The position numbers and the translations under genes are program-made. The notes beneath the pieces are model-generated. The model was not told the origin of the DNA. It saw nothing but the letters and a program-made list of their open reading frames with translations, and ran no database searches. From the NCBI RefSeq assembly GCF_004342725.1, contig NZ_SMCP01000002.1:301026-365025 (forward strand): a stretch of DNA of 64,000 nt, given 5' to 3'. The stretch comes from Testudinibacter aquarius. Its GTDB lineage: Bacteria; Pseudomonadota; Gammaproteobacteria; Enterobacterales; Pasteurellaceae. Positions 30,685 through 39,267 of the stretch are shown here, piece after piece. Every line of letters starts with the position of its first letter. Positions within the stretch are counted from its first letter, which is position 1.

Positions 30685-32573
30685 TCATCACCACGTTTTA
30701 GCATGCCTTGCTTTTTTAAGTTAACCAGCAAAATTGAGATGGCAGCAGGGGTGACACCTGAAATCCGTGATGCTTGTCCGATGGATACCGGGCGATGCTG
30801 GGTCAATTTCAACCGCACTTCATTGGATAATCCGCTGACTTTGTCATAATCGAAATTATCCGGAATGGAGGTGCTTTCATGGCGTTTATGCCGTGCAATC
30901 TCTTCGTATTGATGTTCAATATAACCTTGATATTTAATTGAAATTTCAACCTGTTCCGCAGCTTCCGCATCAGCACAAGCCGGCGCAAACACTGAAAGTG
31001 CGGTCAGGGTTTTATAATCCACTTCCGGGCGGCGCAACAGATCTTCACCACTGGCTTCACGGGTTAACGGCGTATTCAAAATACTATTCACTTCCGCTAA
31101 ATGAGTTGATTGCGTGTGAATCCAAATTTGGCGTAAACGCTGTTGTTCTTGTACAATATTTTCCAATTTTTGATTAAAACGTGCCCAACGCGCTTCATCA
31201 ATTAATCCTAATTCTCTGGCAATCGGGGTCAAACGCAGATCAGCATTGTCTTCACGCAGCAGCAGACGGTATTCAGCACGGGAGGTAAATATCCGATACG
31301 GCTCTTTAGTGCCTAAGGTACAAAGGTCATCAACTAATACCCCTAAATAGGCTTGATCACGGCGTGGATACCAGGCTGTTTTTTGCTGTACAAATAAGCC
31401 TGCGTTGATCCCTGCTAACAAACCTTGCGCCGCTGCTTCTTCATAACCGGTTGTGCCGTTGATCTGTCCGGCAAAGAAAAGCCCGTTGATCGCCTTGGTT
31501 TCCAACGACGGTTTCAGATCGCGCGGATCAAAATAATCGTATTCGATCGCATAACCCGGTTTCATGATCCGTGCTTTTTCCAAGCCTTTCATCGAATTGA
31601 CGATCCCCATCTGCACATCAAACGGCAAACTGGTCGAGATCCCGTTCGGGTAGATCTCATTACTGGTCAAACCTTCCGGTTCTAAATAGATCTGATGGCT
31701 GTTACGCTCAGCAAAGCGCATCACTTTATCTTCGATCGACGGACAATAACGCGGACCGATCCCTTCGATCACTCCCGCATACATCGGGCTGCGATCTAAA
31801 TTAGCCCGAATTAGATCATGGGCTTTTTCATTGGTATGGGTGATATAGCACGGAATCTGACGGGGATGTTGATCCACTGATCCCATAAAAGAAAATACCG
31901 GCAATACTGAATCACCGTGTTGTTTTTCCAATATTGAAAAGTCAATCGTGCGTGCATCCAGTCGTGGTGGAGTGCCGGTTTTCAGCCGATCAACCCTTAA
32001 ATTCAGTTCGCGCAAGCGATCAGCCAACATGATCGACGCCGGATCACCCGCTCGACCACCGACATAATTCTGCATACCAATATGGATCTTACCGGCTAAA
32101 AAAGTACCGGCGGTCAGGATCACCGAGCGGGCATGGAATGTTAGTCCCATTTTGGTTTTTACACCGTTGACACGATCTTGATCTAAGATAATATCGATCA
32201 CTTCTTGTTGAAAAATATCTAAATTTTCTTGATTTTCCAGTGCGATCCTAACGGCCTGGCGATATAAAACCCGATCTGCTTGGGCACGGGTTGCGCGTAC
32301 TGCAGGGCCTTTACTACTGTTTAACGTCCGAAATTGGATCCCGGCTTGATCCGCTGCGATTGCCATCAATCCCCCCATCGCATCGATCTCTTTCACCAAA
32401 TGTCCTTTCCCGATCCCACCGATTGCAGGATTGCAAGACATTTGTCCTAGCGTATCAACATTGTGGGTTAATAATAGTGTTTTCAATCCCATTCTAGCAG
32501 GCGCAAGCGCTGCTTCGGTACCGGCGTGACCACCGCCAACGACGATCACATCATAACTGTCAGTATAAATCAT
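30681..32573 (-). CDS. mnmG: tRNA uridine-5-carboxymethylaminomethyl modification enzyme MnmG (GidA)
   Basis: With MnmE, MnmG installs the cmnm5 group on wobble U34 of several tRNAs, using FAD, tetrahydrofolate and glycine. The 630-residue protein has the N-terminal FAD motif [10 protein letters not shown] (13-22), [15 protein letters not shown] near 45-59, and the C-terminal [24 protein letters not shown]. It is the first gene of mnmG-rsmG and borders the putative origin. Confidence 0.97.
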   Translation of the reverse strand: MIYTDSYDVIVVGGGHAGTEAALAPARMGLKTLLLTHNVDTLGQMSCNPAIGGIGKGHLVKEIDAMGGLMAIAADQAGIQFRTLNSSKGPAVRATRAQADRVLYRQAVRIALENQENLDIFQQEVIDIILDQDRVNGVKTKMGLTFHARSVILTAGTFLAGKIHIGMQNYVGGRAGDPASIMLADRLRELNLRVDRLKTGTPPRLDARTIDFSILEKQHGDSVLPVFSFMGSVDQHPRQIPCYITHTNEKAHDLIRANLDRSPMYAGVIEGIGPRYCPSIEDKVMRFAERNSHQIYLEPEGLTSNEIYPNGISTSLPFDVQMGIVNSMKGLEKARIMKPGYAIEYDYFDPRDLKPSLETKAINGLFFAGQINGTTGYEEAAAQGLLAGINAGLFVQQKTAWYPRRDQAYLGVLVDDLCTLGTKEPYRIFTSRAEYRLLLREDNADLRLTPIARELGLIDEARWARFNQKLENIVQEQQRLRQIWIHTQSTHLAEVNSILNTPLTREASGEDLLRRPEVDYKTLTALSVFAPACADAEAAEQVEISIKYQGYIEHQYEEIARHKRHESTSIPDNFDYDKVSGLSNEVRLKLTQHRPVSIGQASRISGVTPAAISILLVNLKKQGMLKRGDE

Positions 32574-33008
32574 AAAAAACCTTGTTGATTTTGAGAACGA
32601 TCGATGGATTCTGATCTATCGATTGTAAAATTGTGGGCTATTCTACTGAATTTAGTCGGATCGTTAAAGGAAATTTATCGTCACGATCCGCGATCTAAAA
32701 CAGCGGTGTGAGAAAAGATCGTGAGCTATTAAATAAAGATCTTTTTATATATAAAGATCTTATTATTGTTATTATTAGGAAAGCATGATCTTGTGAATAA
32801 GATCCTTTTTTTGTTTTAAAATAAGATCTTGCGATCCTTTGGTAGCTGTAGAGAAGATCGTGTTTTGTTCAAAATTTGTTGTGGATAAAAAGGGTTTTTA
32901 TCCACAGGTAAAGTTGGTATTAATTTTATTCAAGTAAATAAAACAGCTTTTAAACAGATTTGATCTAAGTTATCCACAGCTGTTTTTTTTAAAGTTTTTG
33001 ATAAATTT
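32574..33008. other. Putative chromosomal replication origin (oriC)
   Basis: This 435-base non-coding stretch between mnmG and mioC has the features of an enterobacterial-type origin. It carries three perfect DnaA boxes: TGTGGATAA at 32880-32888, TTATCCACA at 32898-32906 and TTATCCACA at 32970-32978. It contains 14 GATC Dam/SeqA sites where about two would be expected. An AT-rich segment at 32735-32830 holds several GATC-led T-rich blocks resembling DnaB-loading 13-mers (for example AAGATCTTTTTATAT). The flanking genes mnmG and mioC are the same as at E. coli oriC. Confidence 0.9.
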
Positions 33009-33470
33009 TCAACTTAAACATGATTTGCTTAGCTGATCGTATAGATTTGGCAGCCACTCGGCAGCTTGTTGATCATGATCGAGGCTTTGTAGCACATCAA
33101 TTTTCAGCGAGGGGTGACGTTTTTTTGCCTGTTTGTTTTGCAGGATCTGTTCGACTTTGTCGACCGCAAAACAGAAAGTATCATAATCTGAGTTACCAAG
33201 TCCGATAACTGAAAAATGCAATTGATCAAGTTGATCAACTTCATTTTCGATATGTTCAAATAATGGGTATAAATTATCCGGTAATTCACCGGCGCCGTGG
33301 GTAGAAGTGATGATCAGCCATTCACGATAATCTTGTACCGTTTGCCAATCAGGACCGTGCAAAAGTGCGGTTTTATAACCTTGTTGTTGTAATTGATCTT
33401 CACAGTATTCTGCTAAATATTCAGCGCTGCCTAAGGTGCTGCCGGTGATGATACAAATCGTATTTTTCAT
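33009..33470 (-). CDS. mioC: FMN-binding protein MioC (flavodoxin-like)
   Basis: MioC is a small flavodoxin-like FMN protein (153 residues); in E. coli it is encoded beside oriC and was described in biotin synthase electron transfer. The FMN phosphate loop is GSTLGSAEYLA (10-20), with a second loop STHGAGELPDN near 55-65 and GLGNSDYDTFC near 91-101. It is transcribed toward trkH, away from the origin region's mnmG side only in genomic order: both genes are on the minus strand, so mioC transcription runs away from oriC and mnmG lies downstream of it. Confidence 0.93.
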   Translation of the reverse strand: MKNTICIITGSTLGSAEYLAEYCEDQLQQQGYKTALLHGPDWQTVQDYREWLIITSTHGAGELPDNLYPLFEHIENEVDQLDQLHFSVIGLGNSDYDTFCFAVDKVEQILQNKQAKKRHPSLKIDVLQSLDHDQQAAEWLPNLYDQLSKSCLS

Positions 33471-33489
33471 AATATTCCTGGTTAAACTA

Positions 33490-34965
33490 TTACATTTTCC
33501 AATATCTCGGAAACAGTAGTACCAACATTGTGGTAATTTCTAATCGTCCTAACAACATGCCGATCGACATCAGCCATTTGGCTATTTCCGGAATGTTGGC
33601 AAAATTGCCACTGGGTCCGACCGACGGGCCTAATCCCGGCCCAACATTGCCGATTGCAGTTGCGGCACTGCTGAGCGCCTCTAATGAGTCCATTCCGCTG
33701 ATTGCCAATAATACACTTAATATAAAGATACTGATGAAATAACAAAATATGAAGGTGATTATCGCAAATAAAGTGTTATTTTGTACTTTTTTACCGTTAT
33801 ATTGCAGCAAATGTACACTGTTCGGATGAACTAATGTTTGAATTTGAATTTTTAACAAACTGAAAATAATTTGAAAACGGAAAATTTTAATGCCACCGGC
33901 AGTCGATCCGGAACAGCCACCGATCAAAAAAGCAAATGCAAAAATGATTGTGGTAGCGCTAGTCCAGGTATCAAAATTGACTAAGGTAAAACCACTGGTA
34001 GATAAGATATTGATTAACGAGAAAAAACTGAAACGTAAACTGTCGTTAAAATTAAAAATATGCTGCTGGTAAAGGTATCCGGTTAAAAATAAACCGGTGA
34101 CCACAATAAACAGCGTAAAGCCGACAATTTGTTGGTTATAGGCGATGATTTTAAAATTTCGTTTTTGGGCGGCTTGTAAAAAGAGTAAAAAAGGCAATGA
34201 TCCTAAAAACATAAATAATGCACAAACCCATTGCGCAGCGTTGGAATAATCTGCCAACCCGGCATCGCGGGTTGAAAAACCGCCGGTAGAAAGTGCGGCA
34301 AAACTATGGTTTATCGCGTCAAAAAAAGACATTCCGCTCAACATAAAAGCAACAATGGATAAAACTGTCAGCAAAATATAGATTCGAATAATATTTTTAG
34401 CGATATCTTTAGTATGCGGGGTACTTTTCTCCGACCAATCTGAGGATTCGCTACGAAATAATGTCATACCGCCGACATTTAAAAACGGCAGAATCGCCAC
34501 CGCCATCACGATCATCCCCAATCCGCCAATCCATTGCAATGTGGAGCGCCACATTAACAAACTTGGCGCGGTGTTATTCAAATTGCTTAAGACACTGGAT
34601 CCGGTGGTGGTTAAGCCTGACATCGTTTCAAAATAAGCATCTGTCAAAGAGATATGTTTAATAAAAATAAACGGTAAGGCACTAAAAAGTCCGACAACCA
34701 CCCAAATTAAGGTGGTCATCAGCAACATATCTTTTACCCGAAGTGCCATATTGATCGGTTTTTTCCAAGTCAGCAGAAACGAAAAGAAAAGAATGATGAC
34801 AAATGATTGGCTGAATTCAGCTAATCCGTCACCGTTGGTGACAAGTGCGGTAATGATTGGTAACAGCAATAAATAGGCAATTTTATTCAGTACTGAACCT
34901 AGTGTGTAAAGGATAAAGGCTGAATTAAACATCATGAAGTTTATCGATTGGCTGAGATTTGCCAT
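33490..34965 (-). CDS. trkH: Trk-type potassium uptake protein TrkH
   Basis: TrkH is the membrane channel subunit of low-affinity K+ uptake and works with the NAD-binding regulator TrkA, encoded at 44.1 kb. The 491-residue protein shows the four pore-loop filter sequences of the family: TTTGSS (near 120), STGGFS, STSGFT and GNVGPGLG. It ends in RLEITTMLVLLFPRYWK. It lies 19 bases upstream of mioC in the transcription direction. Confidence 0.95.
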   Translation of the reverse strand: MANLSQSINFMMFNSAFILYTLGSVLNKIAYLLLLPIITALVTNGDGLAEFSQSFVIILFFSFLLTWKKPINMALRVKDMLLMTTLIWVVVGLFSALPFIFIKHISLTDAYFETMSGLTTTGSSVLSNLNNTAPSLLMWRSTLQWIGGLGMIVMAVAILPFLNVGGMTLFRSESSDWSEKSTPHTKDIAKNIIRIYILLTVLSIVAFMLSGMSFFDAINHSFAALSTGGFSTRDAGLADYSNAAQWVCALFMFLGSLPFLLFLQAAQKRNFKIIAYNQQIVGFTLFIVVTGLFLTGYLYQQHIFNFNDSLRFSFFSLINILSTSGFTLVNFDTWTSATTIIFAFAFLIGGCSGSTAGGIKIFRFQIIFSLLKIQIQTLVHPNSVHLLQYNGKKVQNNTLFAIITFIFCYFISIFILSVLLAISGMDSLEALSSAATAIGNVGPGLGPSVGPSGNFANIPEIAKWLMSIGMLLGRLEITTMLVLLFPRYWKM

Positions 34966-35036
34966 AGATTACGCCAACGAATCAGAAAAGCAAATTTATT
35001 GGTTTAAGTGATATGACAAATCAATTTTTATAGAAG

Positions 35037-35185
35037 TGTAGTGATCCACTAATTTCAAAATGCGGTAACGGATGTAAAAGATTATGTAATATAATTACAC
35101 CCGTCCGCGTCGCTACAATAATGGCTTACCGTCCGTTTTTACAAAAATAACTTATTCGGGGTTGTTGAATTAGTGGATCACTACA
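35037..35185. mobile_element. Inverted-repeat element with 18-bp perfect ends (149 bp)
   Basis: TGTAGTGATCCACTAATT at 35037-35054 is repeated as its exact complement at 35168-35185, enclosing 113 bases without an ORF. The structure fits a MITE or the collapsed ends of an insertion sequence. I see no clear target duplication. It is unrelated in sequence to the GGGTCTG family at 15.6-20.5 kb. It lies between core trkH and the fic gene, near where a left boundary of the selC island could be. Confidence 0.7.
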
Positions 35186-35220
35186 ATCCGCACCTAGCCG
35201 CATTCAATTAGATTAAATGG

Positions 35221-35961
35221 TTAATTGCTTAAAATCGCAATATATCGTTCTAACTCTGCTATCTCATAACCCGCCACCAACGATAGAAATTCCGTTGGTT
35301 GTTGCTGTTGGTAGTAGTCATCGAAACATTGATAGTATTTTGCTCTGTCGCTGAATTTAATATCAATCGGTAAATAACCGCACTTCATCAATTCAAAATT
35401 CAACAATAGCCGCCCGGTGCGTCCGTTACCGTCGATAAACGGGTGAATGCTTTCAAAGGCTAAATGTAGCCATGCGATTGCCTCTATCGGGTGTTGCTGC
35501 TGTAGTTTCTCGGCATAATCGGCAACTAATGCGCCCATTTGTTCAGCGATTAAGTGCGGTTGTGCCGGCTCATTGTCTGCCCCCATGATCCGCACCGGAA
35601 CACGCCTATATACGCCTTTATTCTCTGCGTCATTCATCAGTACCAACGAATGAATCTCTTTAATGATACGCTCGGTCAATGGTTCACGGCTTGCCACCAG
35701 CTCAAACAGATAATTAAAAGCGTCTTTGTAGCCGATAACCTCTAAATGCTCTTTGATGGATTTTTCAGCGATGGTGATACCGTCACGCAAAATTAAGGCG
35801 GTTTCCCGCAGTGTCAGCGTGTTGCCCTCAATAGCATTTGAGTTGTAGGAAGATTCGATAATAAATTCTTCTTGCAGCCGTTTTAACTCTGCTGCACTCA
35901 AAGGGTGCAATGCAGGCAATTTATTTTTTAACTCGTCAATGCGTTGTAGTTGATCTGCCAT
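35221..35961 (-). CDS. Fic domain protein with N-terminal inhibitory motif
   Basis: Fic enzymes usually transfer AMP from ATP to a hydroxyl side chain of a target protein. The 246-residue protein has the complete motif HPFIDGNGRTGR at 173-184 with catalytic His173, and an upstream inhibitory alpha-helix motif SNAIEG at 41-46 ([S/T]xxxE[G/N]), placing it in the class in which the inhibitor is built into the same chain. The target is unknown. It lies next to an integrase beside selC, and a strong LexA-type box lies about 100 bases upstream. Two uptake signals in the region show long residence in this family. Confidence 0.93.
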   Translation of the reverse strand: MADQLQRIDELKNKLPALHPLSAAELKRLQEEFIIESSYNSNAIEGNTLTLRETALILRDGITIAEKSIKEHLEVIGYKDAFNYLFELVASREPLTERIIKEIHSLVLMNDAENKGVYRRVPVRIMGADNEPAQPHLIAEQMGALVADYAEKLQQQHPIEAIAWLHLAFESIHPFIDGNGRTGRLLLNFELMKCGYLPIDIKFSDRAKYYQCFDDYYQQQQPTEFLSLVAGYEIAELERYIAILSN

Positions 35962-36063
35962 TTTATCAGCCTAGCCATGCTCAATTATATTCCTCTTGTA
36001 TAACTATACATTGTGAATATATTTTTAACTAAGTTTCGTCATATTTAACCATAATTGCGCATA

Positions 36064-36079
36064 CTGTACAAGCATACAG
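36064..36079. promoter_or_regulatory. LexA-type SOS box upstream of fic
   Basis: CTGTACAAGCATACAG matches the LexA core CTGT-N8-ACAG exactly, and the flanks extend the match (TACTGT...ACAGT). It is 13 bases beyond the integrase stop and about 100 bases upstream of fic on the minus strand. The minus-strand sequence TTGTAC inside it could be a -35 element followed, after 17 bases, by TTAAAT, so the box would overlap a fic promoter. Confidence 0.65.
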
Positions 36080-36091
36080 TTAATTTATTGA

Positions 36092-37354
36092 TTAGATGAC
36101 TATTGGCGCTGGTGCTTGGCTCTCTACATAGTCCGCCCACTGTTGCAGCATTTCCGCCCTCTGTTTCAGGTACAACGATTTATCATAGGTGCGGCGGATT
36201 TGGTTTTTATCCTTGTTCTGCTTGTGTGATAACGCCCTTTCTATCCAGTCCGCTTTATAATCCTGCTCGTTCAATGAAGTGCTGAATAAATGCCTTATGC
36301 CGTGCGTAGTCAGCTTGTTTTCGCCAATGCCCTTGATGATCGCCTTGCGCATAGCTTCAATCGTCAAATGCCCGCTCTTGGCGTTAAAACTGGCAAATAC
36401 AAATTCACCGTTCATATCAAGTGCGGTCTGAATGGCTTTCAGTTTGCTGAAAATGGCGGTGGCTTGGCGTGATAGTGTCACGGTATGCAATCGCCCCTCG
36501 GGTAGATTTTTGTTCCCTTTCTGCACTCGGTACTGCCACAACTGATTTTCTAAATCGATATCTTGCCATTTCGCTCTAGCAATTTCGGACGGTCTGCCGC
36601 CAGTCAGCAGCACCAGCATAACCGCATAGAATGACAGCGGATTAAATCGCCCCTTATCTCTGGCGGCATAAAATCCATGTAGAAAGGTTTTCAGCTCTTC
36701 CAGTTGAATCGTTTTCATGCCTTGGCTCACAGGCTTATCAAACTCTTTGCCAATCTCTGCTAGTGGGTTGTGGCTGATCATGCCCCTGTGTAACGTGTAG
36801 CGCATAACGTTGTTCACGTTGTTAATTATCTTTTTCACGGTTTCCAACTTGCCAGCCTTTTCCAATGGCTTAAATGCGTTGATGGCAATAAGGGGGGTTA
36901 TTTCACTAATCGGATAATCGCCTAGCGCTGGCAGAATATGCCGTTCAAACATTGCCCAAGTGTCTTCCGCTGTCCGTTCTGAGTAATTGGCTTTCTGCTT
37001 GCGATCATTGAACCATTCTTGCGCCAAACGCTTAAAAGTGCGGTTTTTGCTGTCGGCTTCGGTTTGCTCTAACTGCCTGCGGTGTTCCTGTGGATCGATA
37101 TTCAGCACCAGCAAGGCATTATATTCATCTCGTATCTTGCGTGCTTCAATCAGTGATAAATCAGGGTAGCGCCCTAGGCTCATTTTTAGACGTTTTTTCG
37201 TGTACGGCTGCACATAGATAAAGCGCCATAATTTTCCCCCTTTGGGTGATACCAGTAAATGCAATCCGCCACCATCAGAAAGTAAATATTCTTTCGCTTT
37301 GGGTTTGGAGTTCTTGATCTCGGAATCAATAAGCGGTATTACTCTTCTAGCCAT
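36092..37354 (-). CDS. P4-like tyrosine integrase
   Basis: A site-specific recombinase that integrates mobile islands, typically at tRNA genes. From the ATG at 37354 it has 420 residues; a TTG three codons earlier is less likely. The N-terminal ~95 residues resemble the arm-binding domain of P4-type integrases (SDGGGLHLLVSPKGGKLWRFIY). Catalytic residues are present: Arg254 (TGGRPSE), His351-x-x-Arg354 (HGIRH), His377 and Tyr390 (RTYDKS). It starts about 330 bases from the 3' end of tRNA-Sec and is read in the same direction, the standard layout of selC-inserted islands. It carries uptake signals near 36421 and 37036, which argues for an old insertion. Confidence 0.94.
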   Translation of the reverse strand: MARRVIPLIDSEIKNSKPKAKEYLLSDGGGLHLLVSPKGGKLWRFIYVQPYTKKRLKMSLGRYPDLSLIEARKIRDEYNALLVLNIDPQEHRRQLEQTEADSKNRTFKRLAQEWFNDRKQKANYSERTAEDTWAMFERHILPALGDYPISEITPLIAINAFKPLEKAGKLETVKKIINNVNNVMRYTLHRGMISHNPLAEIGKEFDKPVSQGMKTIQLEELKTFLHGFYAARDKGRFNPLSFYAVMLVLLTGGRPSEIARAKWQDIDLENQLWQYRVQKGNKNLPEGRLHTVTLSRQATAIFSKLKAIQTALDMNGEFVFASFNAKSGHLTIEAMRKAIIKGIGENKLTTHGIRHLFSTSLNEQDYKADWIERALSHKQNKDKNQIRRTYDKSLYLKQRAEMLQQWADYVESQAPAPIVI

Positions 37355-37682
37355 ATATAACAAGCCTTTCGGTGATTTTAGTTCCCTGTATAAAAAATTA
37401 TAGTTCCCTATTTTTTGCCTTTTGTTCCCTTTTAAAACTCTATTTTTTATCTTTTAATTCAAATGATTATGGTGTTTTAGTTCCCTATTTTTTTCAGGAA
37501 AATAGCACTTTTTGGGAGTAGATTTAGGGAGTTGGGCAAATAGTATAGATCAGGGAACTAAAAAAGTAACAAAGAATGATTAATCATGACGAACTATAAC
37601 GAATGGATTTTAGAAGAAAGCTTGATTTTACTGGGTTTTATCGGGTGAAATGATGAAGTATGAGGAGGTATGATTAATGAGT
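37355..37682. other. Integrase/selC intergenic region (attachment region)
   Basis: This AT-rich stretch of 328 bases has no ORF. It contains the GTTCCCT repeat array and the sequence adjoining the 3' end of tRNA-Sec, where the integration junction is expected. I found no second copy of the tRNA 3' end on the other side of int or fic within this window. Confidence 0.6.
37376..37565. repeat. Array of GTTCCCT repeats beside the integrase
   Basis: Four direct copies of a (TTA)GTTCCCT(ATTTTTT) motif lie at 37378-37387, 37401-37410, 37422-37430 and 37477-37495, with one inverted copy AGGGAACTAAAAAA at 37552-37565. Their place between int and selC suggests arm-type integrase or excisionase binding sites of the attachment region. 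Confidence 0.6.
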
Positions 37683-37777
37683 TGGCGGAAGATCATGGGA
37701 GTTGAACCCACCCGAGACTGCTGGCAGCCTCAACAGGATTTGAAGTCCTGCCGCTTCACCGGAAACGACGATCTTCC
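37683..37777 (-). tRNA. selC: tRNA-Sec (UCA anticodon)
   Basis: The minus strand reads GGAAGATCGTCG ... ATCTTCCGCCA, a 95-base tRNA including the encoded CCA. The acceptor stem GGAAGATC pairs with GATCTTCC, the anticodon loop is CTTCAAA with TCA, and the long variable arm and extended acceptor stem are those of selenocysteine tRNA. It decodes UGA as selenocysteine together with SelA and SelB, encoded just downstream on the opposite strand. Confidence 0.97.
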
Positions 37778-37875
37778 TTTGATTTTTGCGTTCGGTAGCA
37801 ATATTGTACTGAATTTTAATTAAAATAGCATTAAAATCAAATCATTCTACCATGATAATTTTAACCGGTGCTGCT

Positions 37876-39267
37876 ATGAATCCTCTTTATCGCTTATTGC
37901 CTTCCGTTGACAAAATATTGAGTACGCCGCAAGGAGAGCTGCTGATTGACCGTTTTGGGCATTCGGCGGTGGTGAATCAGTTGCGCAGTCTGCTGCAACA
38001 AGCACGTTTACATATTCAGCAGCAACAGCAATTGCCGCGCTATTTCAGTGATTTTTCAGTGTTGTATAAAAAACTGAGTCATGATTTGCAATTGCAGCGG
38101 CAGGTCGCGATTAAAAAAGTTCATAATCTGACCGGCACCGTTTTGCATACCAATTTGGGGCGAGCGTTGTGGGGCGAAGCAGCACAGCAGGCAGCGTTGG
38201 CGGCGATGCGCGAAAATGTGGCGTTGGAGTTTGATTTACAGCAGGGCAAACGCAGTCACCGCGATAATTTTATCAGTGAATTGCTGGCTCAATTGTGTGG
38301 GGCGCAAGCAGCTTGTATCGTCAATAATAATGCTGCAGCAGTGTTGTTATTATTGGCGACATTTGCTTCGGGTAAAGAGGTGATTATTTCCCGTGGCGAG
38401 TTGATCGAAATCGGTGGTGCATTTCGTATTCCTGATATTATGCAGCAAGCCGGCTGCAAGCTAGTGGAGGTGGGTACCACCAATCGCACTTGTTTAGCCG
38501 ATTATCGACACAATATTACTGAAAATACCGCACTTTTAATGAAAGTTCATTGCAGTAACTACCAAATTTGCGGTTTCACCGCAAGTGTTGCCGAAGCGGA
38601 ATTAGCACAATTAGCACGGCAACACGGCTTGCCGTTGATCAGTGATTTGGGCAGCGGTGCGTTGCTTGATTTAAGCCGCTACGGACTGCCTGCAGAGCCG
38701 ACGCCACAAAAGATGTTGGCTGACGGGGTTGATTTGGTCTCATTTTCCGGTGATAAACTACTGGGCGGACCACAAGCCGGGATTATTGTCGGCAGCAAAG
38801 CGCTGATCGACCGCTTACAACAGCATCCGCTGAAACGGGTTTTGCGCTGTGACAAAGTGATCTTAGCAGGCTTGGAAGCCACATTACGCGACTATCTTTT
38901 TGCGGATACCTTAACCACAACCAATCCAACCTTGCGTTTGCTAACTCAGAATTTAGATGAATTACAGCAAGTTGCTGAGTTACTGTTACAAAAACTACAA
39001 GAAAAACTGAGTGCTGACTATCAGCTGCAAATCGAATCCAGTTCGGCACAGATCGGTAGTGGATCGCAACCGCTGCACCGTATTCCGTCACTTGCGGTGA
39101 CGCTGCAACCGCACTCGGGAAAAAATGAGGAGTTAATGCAGTTGATCCGCTCGTTGAAACAGCTCAGTCAGCCGATTATCGGACGAATCGAACAGCAAAA
39201 ATTGTGGCTTGATCTACGCAGCGTTGCCAATCCGCAACAACTTTTAACTATTTTGGACGAACTATGA
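37876..39267 (+). CDS. selA: L-seryl-tRNA(Sec) selenium transferase
   Basis: SelA converts seryl-tRNA(Sec) to selenocysteyl-tRNA(Sec) with selenophosphate and PLP. From the ATG at 37876 the protein has 463 residues and begins [15 protein letters not shown] like other SelA proteins; an in-frame ATG at 37852 would add eight residues. The PLP-binding Lys is at about 294 in [32 protein letters not shown] and GKRSHRDNF are conserved. The gene overlaps selB by four bases and lies beside selC, a compact selenocysteine locus. Confidence 0.96.
   Translation: MNPLYRLLPSVDKILSTPQGELLIDRFGHSAVVNQLRSLLQQARLHIQQQQQLPRYFSDFSVLYKKLSHDLQLQRQVAIKKVHNLTGTVLHTNLGRALWGEAAQQAALAAMRENVALEFDLQQGKRSHRDNFISELLAQLCGAQAACIVNNNAAAVLLLLATFASGKEVIISRGELIEIGGAFRIPDIMQQAGCKLVEVGTTNRTCLADYRHNITENTALLMKVHCSNYQICGFTASVAEAELAQLARQHGLPLISDLGSGALLDLSRYGLPAEPTPQKMLADGVDLVSFSGDKLLGGPQAGIIVGSKALIDRLQQHPLKRVLRCDKVILAGLEATLRDYLFADTLTTTNPTLRLLTQNLDELQQVAELLLQKLQEKLSADYQLQIESSSAQIGSGSQPLHRIPSLAVTLQPHSGKNEELMQLIRSLKQLSQPIIGRIEQQKLWLDLRSVANPQQLLTILDEL

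Noticed and set aside
37376..37565. CRISPR array
   Set aside because: The repeats are only 7-12 bases, unevenly spaced and one is inverted; no cas genes are present.
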